Of a DNA stretch of 64,000 bases, positions 54,193 through 61,981 are shown piece by piece. A program made the position numbers and the translations under genes. The stretch is taken from the NCBI RefSeq assembly GCF_046523945.1, contig NZ_CP171363.1:2356001-2420000 (forward strand). Direction: 5' to 3'. How positions within the stretch are numbered: the stretch's first letter is position 1; the number at the start of each line of letters is the position of its first letter. The notes under the pieces were generated by a model, which saw only the letters and a program-made list of their open reading frames with translations, did not search any database and was not told the DNA's origin. This DNA is from Faucicola mancuniensis. Its GTDB lineage: Bacteria > Pseudomonadota > Gammaproteobacteria > Pseudomonadales > Moraxellaceae.

Positions 54193-55974
54193 TTATGCAA
54201 TTTTTAAAATCGTTTTTAGCACGCTACTTTCGGTCAAAACCTCAAACACTTCATCAAGACCGCTTGCGTGAATGCCATTAGGATAGCGTTCTTGTAGTAC
54301 CTTGACCGCCAAGCTCCAATCCGCTCCGAGTGCTTCTAGGCGTGGTTTTAATTGCTTGGCGATGTCCACTTTGGATAGGACAGGCTCGGCAATCACTCGC
54401 TCATAACGGCTTTGTTCTACGCTTTGTGTGCCTTTTTTGGGCATATACAGCGTGTTATCATTGTCAAGTACCGTATCGTTGTGCTTATAGGGGTCAAGTT
54501 TGCCATCAAACGGTAAAGCCTTGGCTTTGCGTTTGGCTTCGGCTTGTTCAAGCGTATCTGTCCCCATAGCGATTTTTTGAAGTTCTTTGGCGTGGGTTTG
54601 GGCTTTGGTGTCATTGTGAGCCTTATAGCCTTGACCCACGATGACGGCATTTTCACGAAAGCCCATTTCATCAAAGACCACTTCTGGCACAGCCACCCAA
54701 GTTTCTTTACCGTCCGCCATTGGCACGCACACCCTAGCACCGTCCACTTCCCACGGATTTTGGGCGACTAGGATTTTTTGTCCGACAAGTACAGGCAATG
54801 CCGACACATCATAAACTTTGCCTTTGTAGCGAATTTCAAGCTCTGGGGTAACTTTGGCTTCTTTGGGTACAGACAGAGCGAGCGATTTGCAATAGTCGGC
54901 TGGCGGGGCAATGATAAGTTCGTCCGACTTTATCTTTTGCCACGCTTTATAGCGGGTTAAACCATGCCGTGAATGAATGGCTTGGCTGTTAAAATAACGA
55001 AGCCACTTATCACACAAGGCATTTAGGGTATCAATGTCATTCACTTCCACAAACTTTAAGCCAGACTCAAAATGCGTCTCCACAATGTCGTTGGCTTTTT
55101 CCACCTGCCCTTTGGCTCGTGGGTTATTGGGTTTGTTGATTTGCACCACTACATCTAGGGCGGCACACAGTGTCTTAAAGGCACTGCTGGTATTGGCACT
55201 GCCAGGGTCTAACATGACCATTTTTGGTACACCACGAATGGGGTCTTTACCGATACTCTCTTTGGCAGACATCATACGAATAAAAAAGTCGCACAAATTT
55301 GCCGAAGTTTCCCCGCCAAAATAATAATGGCAATAAATTACCCCACTGGCGTGGTCTGTCCCTGTGTATCGCCACACACGGTCATTGATGATTTTGACAA
55401 GATTGCTTGGCTTATTCTTGTAGAACTCATCGTGGCTTGCGACACGCAGTCCTGTGTCTTTACCCACTCTTGGCAAGTAGTACAAAACGCACAGACTGGG
55501 GTCAATTTGCCACAGATGATTGGGGTGCAGACTTTTCATAGACACCACGGGAGCGGGTTCTAACAGCTGGTCTGGGTGCAGATGATAGGCTTTTAGCCCA
55601 CGCACAATCGCTCCCACCGACAACGCTGTTCCGTCCGTATGGCACGCACTAATCATACCGTTGGCACGAAGCATCATTACCGCTCGCTCCACTGTCATAA
55701 TGCGTTTGCCATTTTTTCGCATACCTTCCATCACCACGCTACTGATGAGTTTGGCATCATCAAGGGTCAAAGTCATCTCGCCTTTATCACTTCTTGCTTT
55801 GCGAGTGGGCTTCACCGCTACGCTTTCTAGCTTGCGATATAGGGTTGAGACACTCATACCCAGTTCATCGGCTTTGGTTTGTAGGTAGCGTGATTTTTCG
55901 CCACGCCCTAGATTTTGGGCGGTTTTGGCAATTTCGCCTAGGCGTTCTATCAATGCTGGATTGTCGGTTGCCAT
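54193..55974 (-). CDS. MuA-like DDE transposase
   Basis: 593 residues. The catalytic residues are D158 (WQIDPS), D256 (VMLDPGS) and E292 (KGQVEKAN). The N-terminal helix-turn-helix region (residues 25-50) binds DNA. The C-terminal part (SRYERVIAEPVLSKVDIAKQ) probably contacts MuB. Catalyses integration and replicative transposition. Confidence 0.93.
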   Translation of the reverse strand: MATDNPALIERLGEIAKTAQNLGRGEKSRYLQTKADELGMSVSTLYRKLESVAVKPTRKARSDKGEMTLTLDDAKLISSVVMEGMRKNGKRIMTVERAVMMLRANGMISACHTDGTALSVGAIVRGLKAYHLHPDQLLEPAPVVSMKSLHPNHLWQIDPSLCVLYYLPRVGKDTGLRVASHDEFYKNKPSNLVKIINDRVWRYTGTDHASGVIYCHYYFGGETSANLCDFFIRMMSAKESIGKDPIRGVPKMVMLDPGSANTSSAFKTLCAALDVVVQINKPNNPRAKGQVEKANDIVETHFESGLKFVEVNDIDTLNALCDKWLRYFNSQAIHSRHGLTRYKAWQKIKSDELIIAPPADYCKSLALSVPKEAKVTPELEIRYKGKVYDVSALPVLVGQKILVAQNPWEVDGARVCVPMADGKETWVAVPEVVFDEMGFRENAVIVGQGYKAHNDTKAQTHAKELQKIAMGTDTLEQAEAKRKAKALPFDGKLDPYKHNDTVLDNDNTLYMPKKGTQSVEQSRYERVIAEPVLSKVDIAKQLKPRLEALGADWSLAVKVLQERYPNGIHASGLDEVFEVLTESSVLKTILKIA

Positions 55975-55998
55975 TGTTTTGACCCTTATGATTGTTTA

Positions 55999-56904
55999 TT
56001 ACACTTCGTCTTCTGAATAATCAAAAGGCAACGGCATATCTCTATCATCCGCTCCCACAGGCTCATCTTGTGTTAGCCAAACAGGGACTTCGCCTGTCGG
56101 AGCGTCCGTTGGTAGCAGGTATTGCCCACGCAGGATTTCACAGTCTAGGATAAGCTGATTGATAGCCCCCACCATCAGAGCGGTATGGTCGCTTCCGTGT
56201 GCTTCTTTGTGAGCGACAAAGCCGTCAAAAATATCTTTTAGTTTACTAATCTCGGAGCGAGCCGATACCTCTGCACTTGCCAGCTGTGCCGATAATTCAC
56301 GAGCGACATCGGCAGGTTTGGGTTGTTTGTTTTTGTTTTTGGCAAGTTTTTCGGCAAGCTCATCAATCTTGGCATTTTTCTCGCTCATCACCTTGTCTTT
56401 GGCTTTACTGTCTTCACGGGCTTCTCGCAGGGCTAGGCGTAGCTCTTTGATGGTCATTCTGTCCACATCGTCCAGCTTATTACCGTTAATATCGCCACCT
56501 TCGGCAAGCTCCACTAGGGTGTCGTCATCTTCTACCAAAAGCTCAAGCAGTTTGGATTTACCAAGTGTGATAAGTTTGGGCTGAGCTTTTTGCATTTGTG
56601 GGGTGGCAAAGCGTTTGGTGGCGTTCATCAATCTTGCCACTTCGGTCTTTTTAATGCCAAATTCTTGCTCCGCCAACTCAACAAAACGACCGTGTTCAGT
56701 ATGTTCTTTTAGGACAATCAACGCCTTGCCAAGCTCAAACATACCCTCTAAGGTTTTGACAACCGCTTGGCGACCTCGTTCAATCCAAGTGGCTTCGTTA
56801 TACACCTCGCCATTACCCCATTGCTCCATCACCTGCATACTGTGCAGGGCTTGTTGGTTAATGACATCAGCGGTGATGACTTCTACGCTTGTGGCTTCAC
56901 TCAT
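55999..56904 (-). CDS. DUF3102-like phage protein
   Basis: 301 residues. ELAEQEFGIKKTEVARLMNA is a ParB/DUF3102-type helix-turn-helix. A coiled coil (about residues 155-205) follows and the tail is acidic. DUF3102 is frequent between ner and the transposase in Mu-like phages; role unknown. Confidence 0.7.
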   Translation of the reverse strand: MSEATSVEVITADVINQQALHSMQVMEQWGNGEVYNEATWIERGRQAVVKTLEGMFELGKALIVLKEHTEHGRFVELAEQEFGIKKTEVARLMNATKRFATPQMQKAQPKLITLGKSKLLELLVEDDDTLVELAEGGDINGNKLDDVDRMTIKELRLALREAREDSKAKDKVMSEKNAKIDELAEKLAKNKNKQPKPADVARELSAQLASAEVSARSEISKLKDIFDGFVAHKEAHGSDHTALMVGAINQLILDCEILRGQYLLPTDAPTGEVPVWLTQDEPVGADDRDMPLPFDYSEDEV

Positions 56905-56937
56905 TTTTGATACCTTTTGCTTTGGTTAATTTTTTTT

Positions 56938-56961
56938 AAAAATCCCGACATCGGGATTTTT
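56938..56961 (-). terminator. Terminator inside the early region
   Basis: AAAAATCCCGA pairs with TCGGGATTTTT (56938-56948 with 56951-56961), an 11-bp stem with a 2-nt loop and a T run. It lies between the DNA-binding genes and the DUF3102 gene, so transposition genes may be reached only by read-through or another promoter. Confidence 0.85.
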
Positions 56962-56963
56962 GC

Positions 56964-57257
56964 CTAATAGCCGATACCGACATTGCGTTGGATTTCGTCC
57001 ATTCTCGCTTTTAGCTGTTCGTGCTGTTTACGATAATTTTCAGCGATTTGCAGGGTACGGATAGAGTAGGCATAGTTACCATTGTCCAGTTTTTGCACCA
57101 AGCCTTCACTGATTAAATCCGCCAAATCACGGCTGACTTGGGTGGGAGATAATTCCAAGTTATCGGCAATTTCTTTATTGCTAATCCCAATCAAGGGGTG
57201 GTTATGCAATGCCTTAAAAACTTGCAGAATACGGGTGCCTTTACCGCTCATCGCCAT
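56964..57257 (-). CDS. Winged-helix phage regulator
   Basis: 97 residues. ISNKEIADNLELSPTQVSRD and the following LADLISEGLVQKLDNGNYAY wing are MarR/IclR-like. Overlaps its upstream gene by 17 bp. Function within the early switch unknown. Confidence 0.7.
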   Translation of the reverse strand: MAMSGKGTRILQVFKALHNHPLIGISNKEIADNLELSPTQVSRDLADLISEGLVQKLDNGNYAYSIRTLQIAENYRKQHEQLKARMDEIQRNVGIGY

Positions 57258-57594
57258 CTCCCCAACTGTTTTCCAAATCCATCAATGACAACAGGCGTTC
57301 AATGGTGTTTCTATCCTCGTCATTTAATGAACGATAAATGGACAAAAACCATTGCTCCATCTGGGTTAAATCAGTGGAACGGATACCCAAATCCACTTCA
57401 TCGCAAGAGCTGTTGTTATCAATCAAACCAAGTTCAATGGCGATTTTGTGAGCCTTGCCATATTTGGCTTGTACCGAGCCATTGATGATACGGCTGACAT
57501 AAGTGGGGTTGTAGCCTCGTTCATTTGCCCAAGAGACAAAAGTTTTACCTTCTGTGGCAAATTCGGCTTTAAGTTGTTCAACTGTTTTAGCCAT
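57241..57594 (-). CDS. Ner-like DNA-binding protein with C-terminal extension
   Basis: 117 residues. The first ~57 residues (TVEQLKAEFATEGKTFVSWA, ERGYNPTYVSRIINGSVQAK, YGKAHKIAIELGL) align with the next gene (TVEQVKAEYRAKGIPIAKVA, QGWTPQEVYKVFNGQAKGHF), the BcepMu gp16/Ner-type pattern. The extra ~60-residue tail is unmatched. Confidence 0.72.
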   Translation of the reverse strand: MAKTVEQLKAEFATEGKTFVSWANERGYNPTYVSRIINGSVQAKYGKAHKIAIELGLIDNNSSCDEVDLGIRSTDLTQMEQWFLSIYRSLNDEDRNTIERLLSLMDLENSWGDGDER

Positions 57595-57675
57595 AATCTT
57601 TGTTCCTAAAAACCTTATAAAATAAGGGGTTGAAGTAGTAAAATGTGCAAATGTGTGCTAGAATATACCGAAATT

Positions 57676-57873
57676 TTAGACACGCATTTCGCCCTGTTTT
57701 AAACCAAAAAATACCGCAATATCGTGCGAACGCCCAAAATGTCCTTTGGCTTGTCCATTAAAGACTTTGTAGACTTCTTGCGGTGTCCAGCCTTGCTCAC
57801 GAGCAACTTTGGCAATAGGAATGCCTTTGGCACGGTACTCGGCTTTGACCTGTTCAACGGTTTTGGTAGTCAT
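57676..57873 (-). CDS. Ner-like small DNA-binding protein
   Basis: 65 residues, essentially the DNA-binding half of the previous protein. Divergent from the repressor across a 110-bp gap, the position of Ner in Mu, which shuts early transcription after induction. Confidence 0.77.
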   Translation of the reverse strand: MTTKTVEQVKAEYRAKGIPIAKVAREQGWTPQEVYKVFNGQAKGHFGRSHDIAVFFGLKQGEMRV

Positions 57874-57983
57874 AACAACTCCTGTGGATAAATGTGTGAT
57901 TTAAGGTAAGTTTGTGTGATGTGTGTATTTTAATCCGAAAGGATTAAATTTGTCAATAATTTTTATCAATTTGGGTTAAATTT
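57874..57983. promoter_or_regulatory. Operator region between Ner-like gene and repressor
   Basis: A perfect 8-bp inverted repeat TTTAATCC-GAAA-GGATTAAA (57929-57948), with TTGTCA (57950-57955) as a possible -35 for the repressor. TGTGTGAT repeats lie beside it. It is the likely control point of the lysogeny switch. Confidence 0.6.
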
Positions 57984-58415
57984 ATGGAAGACTGGGAAAA
58001 ATTAACCATTGGTCAGCGGATTTTGGCGATTCGCGGCAAAGAGCCACGCCATTCGTTTGCCAAAAATCTCAACATTGGCACAGCCACATTGCAAAGATAT
58101 GAGAATGATGAGCGTCAGCCAGACATAGATTTTTTAACCAAACTTCAAGAGCTGACAGGCTACTCATTAGATTATTTGGTATATGGCAAAGATAGGAATA
58201 TGGGTAGGGGTGATTGCCAACCCAATTTGAGCAATGAAGAACAGCTTATTGTAGAAAAGTATCGCATCGCCAACGAACAAGTACGCAAACAGATATTATT
58301 GATGCTACTGGCGGATAGTCCCAGCATAGGCAACAATGAAGGGGTAACTTTCCAAAATACCGTTCACGGCAGTATCGGTTCACAGGTACAAGCAAAAGGC
58401 GATATTTATTTATGA
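57984..58415 (+). CDS. Phage repressor (XRE-type)
   Basis: 143 residues. N-terminal XRE helix-turn-helix (FAKNLNIGTATLQRYENDER, then DIDFLTKLQELTGYSLDYLV). No LexA-type peptidase residues. The C-terminus ends NTVHGSIGSQVQAKGDIYL, a short beta-like tail. Divergent from the Ner-like gene, as is the Mu c repressor. Confidence 0.83.
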   Translation: MEDWEKLTIGQRILAIRGKEPRHSFAKNLNIGTATLQRYENDERQPDIDFLTKLQELTGYSLDYLVYGKDRNMGRGDCQPNLSNEEQLIVEKYRIANEQVRKQILLMLLADSPSIGNNEGVTFQNTVHGSIGSQVQAKGDIYL

Positions 58416-58459
58416 TTAAAAATTGATAAGACCGCCATTTTGGACGGTACAGGAGTGTT

Positions 58460-58921
58460 ATGAATAATAAATTTTACGGCAACATTAACAAGCTCATACA
58501 GGCAGGAACAGCCAACATCACACTCAGCACGGCAGGGGAAAGCGTTTGGCAAATGTTTGGGCATTGTAGCGATGATGAGATTTTACAGATACAGGCACAA
58601 ATGCAAGATGAAATCATTGCTTTTGAACGCAAGCGGTTTCAGCTTGTTTTATCCACAGTTGCGGTTGCCTTGATGTATGCTGGCTTATTTTACTTTGATG
58701 TTTATCAATGGGTTTTGGGCAAGGACAGTCTGTGGGGAATGGGTGTGGCAGTGCTTTGCCTTGTCGCTTGGGTCTCTGCAATGGGTAATGCCATCAAATG
58801 CGATATTGAGCCAAAAATAGACAAACTCAAAAAAGACCGTGAATGCCTAGATGATATTCTAAGATACCGAAAATATCTACTTTCAACCAACAACCATTCA
58901 AATGACAAGGATTTACAATGA
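58460..58921 (+). CDS. Two-helix membrane protein next to the repressor
   Basis: 153 residues. N-terminal FYGNINKLIQAGTANITLS, then two membrane segments (about 58-78 and 90-110), and a charged C-terminal helix. The N-terminal motif resembles the C-terminal tail of the repressor (GSIGSQVQAKG). Function unknown; likely expressed in the lysogen. Confidence 0.68.
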   Translation: MNNKFYGNINKLIQAGTANITLSTAGESVWQMFGHCSDDEILQIQAQMQDEIIAFERKRFQLVLSTVAVALMYAGLFYFDVYQWVLGKDSLWGMGVAVLCLVAWVSAMGNAIKCDIEPKIDKLKKDRECLDDILRYRKYLLSTNNHSNDKDLQ

Positions 58922-59397
58922 AAAAATTCACACTTCTACTACTCCCATTGGCACTCATCGCCTGTGGCGAACCTAGCACTGACACCACCAAAGAGCCTAC
59001 CACAAACACAGAAACCACCGAACCATCAAAAGAACCCGAAACACCCAAAGCAAACAAACCCACCAAGCCGAGCAGTGAAGACTTTGATAGCCTGCAACTT
59101 GCCTATATTCAGCTTAAACAAGGCACGGTAGATTGCAGAAGCAAAATCGTGGGCAATTATTCTTATTCGGCTTGTCGTTATGTCTCATTAAATGGCAATT
59201 CCGCTTGGCAAGTTTGGTATTATGACACCCAAAAAGACCCACAAAAACGCTATTACGCCTTAAATGGCACGGCTCGTAGCACCTACGAAACACATTTACA
59301 GTCCAATGCTGTGCTTGGCGATTATGAAGCAGGGTTTGGCTTGCCAATGCCTGATGATATGAAATTGGATGAAGTGATTGGAGCGTTTGGCGAGTAA
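58918..59397 (+). CDS. Phage-encoded lipoprotein
   Basis: 159 residues. A lipobox ALIAC (Cys16) follows a signal sequence; then a Thr/Glu/Pro/Lys-rich linker and a compact domain with two cysteines (VDCRSK, SACRYV). Probably a lysogenic-conversion protein at the cell surface. Overlaps the membrane-protein gene by 4 bp (ATGA). Confidence 0.72.
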   Translation: MKKFTLLLLPLALIACGEPSTDTTKEPTTNTETTEPSKEPETPKANKPTKPSSEDFDSLQLAYIQLKQGTVDCRSKIVGNYSYSACRYVSLNGNSAWQVWYYDTQKDPQKRYYALNGTARSTYETHLQSNAVLGDYEAGFGLPMPDDMKLDEVIGAFGE

Positions 59398-59400
59398 CCT

Positions 59401-60126
59401 ATGACAAATATGGAATTGGACACATTAAAAAATGACAGTCAGGCAATCATTGATGAAGCCATCGCATTATTAAAGCCCAATAAACCCTATCTTAGAAAGT
59501 CCTTTGATAATGATTTATTGTCCACCAAGGATATCTCCAAATTAAATGGCTATGCCACAAAATTCAAAGAAGATAAGGAGTGGGACTTAGCCATAGAATG
59601 TTTGTTTTTGGTTAAAGAATATGGCTTTTTGGATACCGCTTATCCTGCAAAAACTTTTACCAGATTACCTTATTTTTTATCACAATCTGGACAATTTGAC
59701 GAAGCCAAACACGAATTACAATGGCTCTTAGAAAATGTTCACACTTATGCAAAATCTCGCTCCTACAAGCGTTCAGATAATGAGCCTAAGACGACACAAC
59801 AAATCCGAATGTTGTTTTATACCGAGCTTTTTCTTGCAACAGTTTTTGAATGGTCGGCAAGAATTTTTAAGAAACATAAAGACTTGGATAAGGCAAGCAT
59901 ATTTGAAAAACTATCCATTGAATGTTCTGATAGAAGTCAGGCAATCCGTGAAGTCTTAGACCAGTCAAGAAAAACACATCTTACTAATCAAAGAGAGCAG
60001 TTAAACTTACCTACACCAACTCATTCAAATAACTCTCCCAGTCAAGGCTGTTTGGGTGTGATTGTATGGTTTGGTATTTTTGGCATTACCGCCAGTTATT
60101 TTGCGATAGATAAATTCTTATTTTAA
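59401..60126 (+). CDS. TPR-like protein with C-terminal membrane anchor
   Basis: 241 residues. Helical, TPR-like region (YATKFKEDKEWDLAIECLFL, QFDEAKHELQWLLENVHT), then one C-terminal membrane segment (CLGVIVWFGIFGITASYFAI). Third gene of an accessory operon with the repressor. Function unknown. Confidence 0.66.
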   Translation: MTNMELDTLKNDSQAIIDEAIALLKPNKPYLRKSFDNDLLSTKDISKLNGYATKFKEDKEWDLAIECLFLVKEYGFLDTAYPAKTFTRLPYFLSQSGQFDEAKHELQWLLENVHTYAKSRSYKRSDNEPKTTQQIRMLFYTELFLATVFEWSARIFKKHKDLDKASIFEKLSIECSDRSQAIREVLDQSRKTHLTNQREQLNLPTPTHSNNSPSQGCLGVIVWFGIFGITASYFAIDKFLF

Positions 60127-60138
60127 TTCCAAGAAAAC

Positions 60139-60166
60139 AAGCCCCCAAGCGTAAACTTGGGGGCTT
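60139..60166 (+). terminator. Terminator after the accessory operon
   Basis: A perfect 11-bp stem AAGCCCCCAAG/CTTGGGGGCTT with loop CGTAAA (60139-60149 with 60156-60166). Its core is shared with the hairpin at 29911-29945. Confidence 0.85.
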
Positions 60167-60255
60167 TGGCTATCTAGTAGCTCTGTTCATATCATACCAA
60201 CAAGACTTGTTTTTGGCAAGTCTTTTTTTGTTGTCATCAAACCACCCACCCAAGC

Positions 60256-60303
60256 AATTTTTAAAACGCTTTAAAGGACTTGTCACACTCATCTTGGCAT
60301 AAT
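60256..60303 (+). promoter_or_regulatory. Late promoter element 4 (before packaging arm; Mu P(lys) equivalent)
   Basis: The box TTAAAACGCTTTAAAGGACT, 17 nt, then -10 CATAAT (60298-60303), on the plus strand. It is the only element facing right, and it lies before the holin-like gene. Confidence 0.75.
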
Positions 60304-60332
60304 ATCCCCCAAATTTTAGCATAAGTTTGACA

Positions 60333-60560
60333 ATGAAAATTCTTGACCTTATCACAAACCCACAAACAGGACGACTGTCGCACACCCGCCTTTGGGCAAA
60401 TGTGGCAAGCCTGATTGCCAGCGTTCAATTTGTGCGATTAAACACCACCGACTGGCAATTATGGCTGGTTTATCTTGGGTGTGTTGGCGGTTATGCGGTT
60501 GCTCGTTGTCTGATTGCACAGGGCGGTAGCGTCCCACCCACCAAAGGAGAGAGCCTATGA
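60333..60560 (+). CDS. DUF2644-like phage protein, possible holin
   Basis: 75 residues from ATG 60333. The start LDLITNPQTGRLSHTRLWAN is the DUF2644 signature of Haemophilus-type Mu phages. Two hydrophobic segments suggest a membrane role. First gene of the packaging arm. Confidence 0.72.
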   Translation: MKILDLITNPQTGRLSHTRLWANVASLIASVQFVRLNTTDWQLWLVYLGCVGGYAVARCLIAQGGSVPPTKGESL

Positions 60561-60781
60561 GCGACACCATAGACCAAGCCCAAATACAAAGTGAGCTGAT
60601 TTTGGAGCATCAAATCAGACAAGCTACCCAGAGAACACCAATGCCCACCCGCACCCATTGCATTGACTGTGATGAACCCATTCCGCTTTTAAGGCAACAA
60701 AAAGTCTCAGGTTGTCAAAGGTGTGTGGCGTGCCAAACCGAATTTGAAACTGGGAAAGCAAGGGGGGTAATAAGTGGATAA
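60557..60781 (+). CDS. TraR/DksA-type C4 zinc finger protein
   Basis: 74 residues with Cys4 finger HCIDCDEP-17-CQRCVACQ, the DksA/TraR type. Overlaps the upstream gene by 4 bp. May affect host RNA polymerase; a common member of Mu-like lysis/packaging clusters. Confidence 0.85.
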   Translation: MSDTIDQAQIQSELILEHQIRQATQRTPMPTRTHCIDCDEPIPLLRQQKVSGCQRCVACQTEFETGKARGVISG

Positions 60782-61079
60782 GACTTTTATTAACATTGAT
60801 TTTTGGCAACTTGTTGGCTTTTTATTGTCATTTTTGGGCGTGTGCTGGGGTTTTGGCAAAATGCTCCTTGCTCAGTTTCAAGCCCAACAAGACGAACGCC
60901 AAAAAGCCCAAGACAAATTATCCGACAAAGTTGAGCATTTAGAAACCCTATTTGCCGAACAAAAAGCCGTCTTGCCTGAAAAATTTGTCCTACGAGAAGA
61001 TTATATCCGCAACCAAGCCGTCCTAGAAGCCAAAATGGACAGCATTCAAAAGACCTTGACCGACCTGTACAAAATGTAG
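60774..61079 (+). CDS. Mu gp25-like protein (DUF2730)
   Basis: 101 residues, GTG start overlapping the previous gene. N-terminal membrane segment (VGFLLSFLGVCWGFGKMLLA) and a coiled coil (AQQDERQKAQDKLSDKVEHL). Matches the DUF2730/gp25 position and shape, similar to i-spanin-like proteins. Confidence 0.75.
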   Translation: MDKTFINIDFWQLVGFLLSFLGVCWGFGKMLLAQFQAQQDERQKAQDKLSDKVEHLETLFAEQKAVLPEKFVLREDYIRNQAVLEAKMDSIQKTLTDLYKM

Positions 61080-61090
61080 AGCCAAAGACA

Positions 61091-61396
61091 ATGAACGAAA
61101 AAGCACGCCGTGAAGGTATGCGTTGGCATATCATCAATACCCTGCACAAGGCTCGCCCGTACACCACCAGCGAGATTTTTTTGCTGGATGTGATGCGGGG
61201 GATTTATGCTGACATTACCGCCTTAGAACTTCGTCAGCAACTTGAATACTTATCCAATGCCAGCTTTATCCAACTTACTAAACAACCCAATGGCGTATGG
61301 TATGCCGACTTGACCTATCAAGGCGTGGACATTGCCGAGTACACCACCGATTGTCCGCTGGGTATTGGACGACCTGACAAATACTGGCAATCTTAG
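61091..61396 (+). CDS. Mu gp26-like winged-helix protein
   Basis: 101 residues. RREGMRWHIINTLHKARPYT and LRQQLEYLSNASFIQLTKQP form a small winged helix; Mu gp26 family by order and pattern. Confidence 0.75.
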   Translation: MNEKARREGMRWHIINTLHKARPYTTSEIFLLDVMRGIYADITALELRQQLEYLSNASFIQLTKQPNGVWYADLTYQGVDIAEYTTDCPLGIGRPDKYWQS

Positions 61397-61404
61397 GGGG
61401 CGGT

Positions 61405-61950
61405 ATGGCACAAAGAAGCAGTGTGGAAAAACTTCCCACCGATGTCCGCCACGAGTTAGAACGAAAACTTGCCGACAATGGCTTTGGCAATTACACCGAG
61501 CTTGCCGAATGGCTAAAATCACAAGGCTATGAAATCAGCCGAAGTGCTGTTCATCGCTACGGCTCAAAGGTGCAAAAACGCTTTGCCAGTATCAAAGCAA
61601 GCACCGAGGCGGCACGGCTGATTGCAGAGGGTGCGTCTGATGAAGGCGACACTCGCTCGGAGGCGGTCATTGCTATGCTACAAACCGAAGTGTTTGATGC
61701 CCTGATTGCCATTGGTGAATTATCCAACAACGAGCTTGATGAAGTAGCAAGACTTGATTTAATGGGCAAAGTTTCCAAAAATATCGCCCCTTTGATGACC
61801 GCCAGTACCAGACTAAAACAGTTCCAAAACAAGCTCAAAGCAGATATGGATAAAGCCTTTGAAAAACTAGAAGCCCAAAGCAAACAAGGCACACTAGACG
61901 AACACACCCTAAAACGCATTCGTACCGAAGTGTATGGACTGATTGGCTAA
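61405..61950 (+). CDS. Mu gp27-like protein (DUF3486), probable small terminase
   Basis: 181 residues. RSSVEKLPTDVRHELERKL and SAVHRYGSKVQKRFASIKAS are DUF3486 features; the family is thought to be the small terminase subunit of Mu-like phages. Overlaps the possible TTG start of the next gene. Confidence 0.88.
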   Translation: MAQRSSVEKLPTDVRHELERKLADNGFGNYTELAEWLKSQGYEISRSAVHRYGSKVQKRFASIKASTEAARLIAEGASDEGDTRSEAVIAMLQTEVFDALIAIGELSNNELDEVARLDLMGKVSKNIAPLMTASTRLKQFQNKLKADMDKAFEKLEAQSKQGTLDEHTLKRIRTEVYGLIG

Positions 61951-61981
61951 AAGTTGGCTTAAATTAAATTGGTTAAAAAAA

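Noticed and set aside
57900..60170. A second prophage starting at the repressor
   Set aside because: The plus-strand genes are exactly those missing from the minus-strand arm, and no second transposase, phage end or host gene lies between them.
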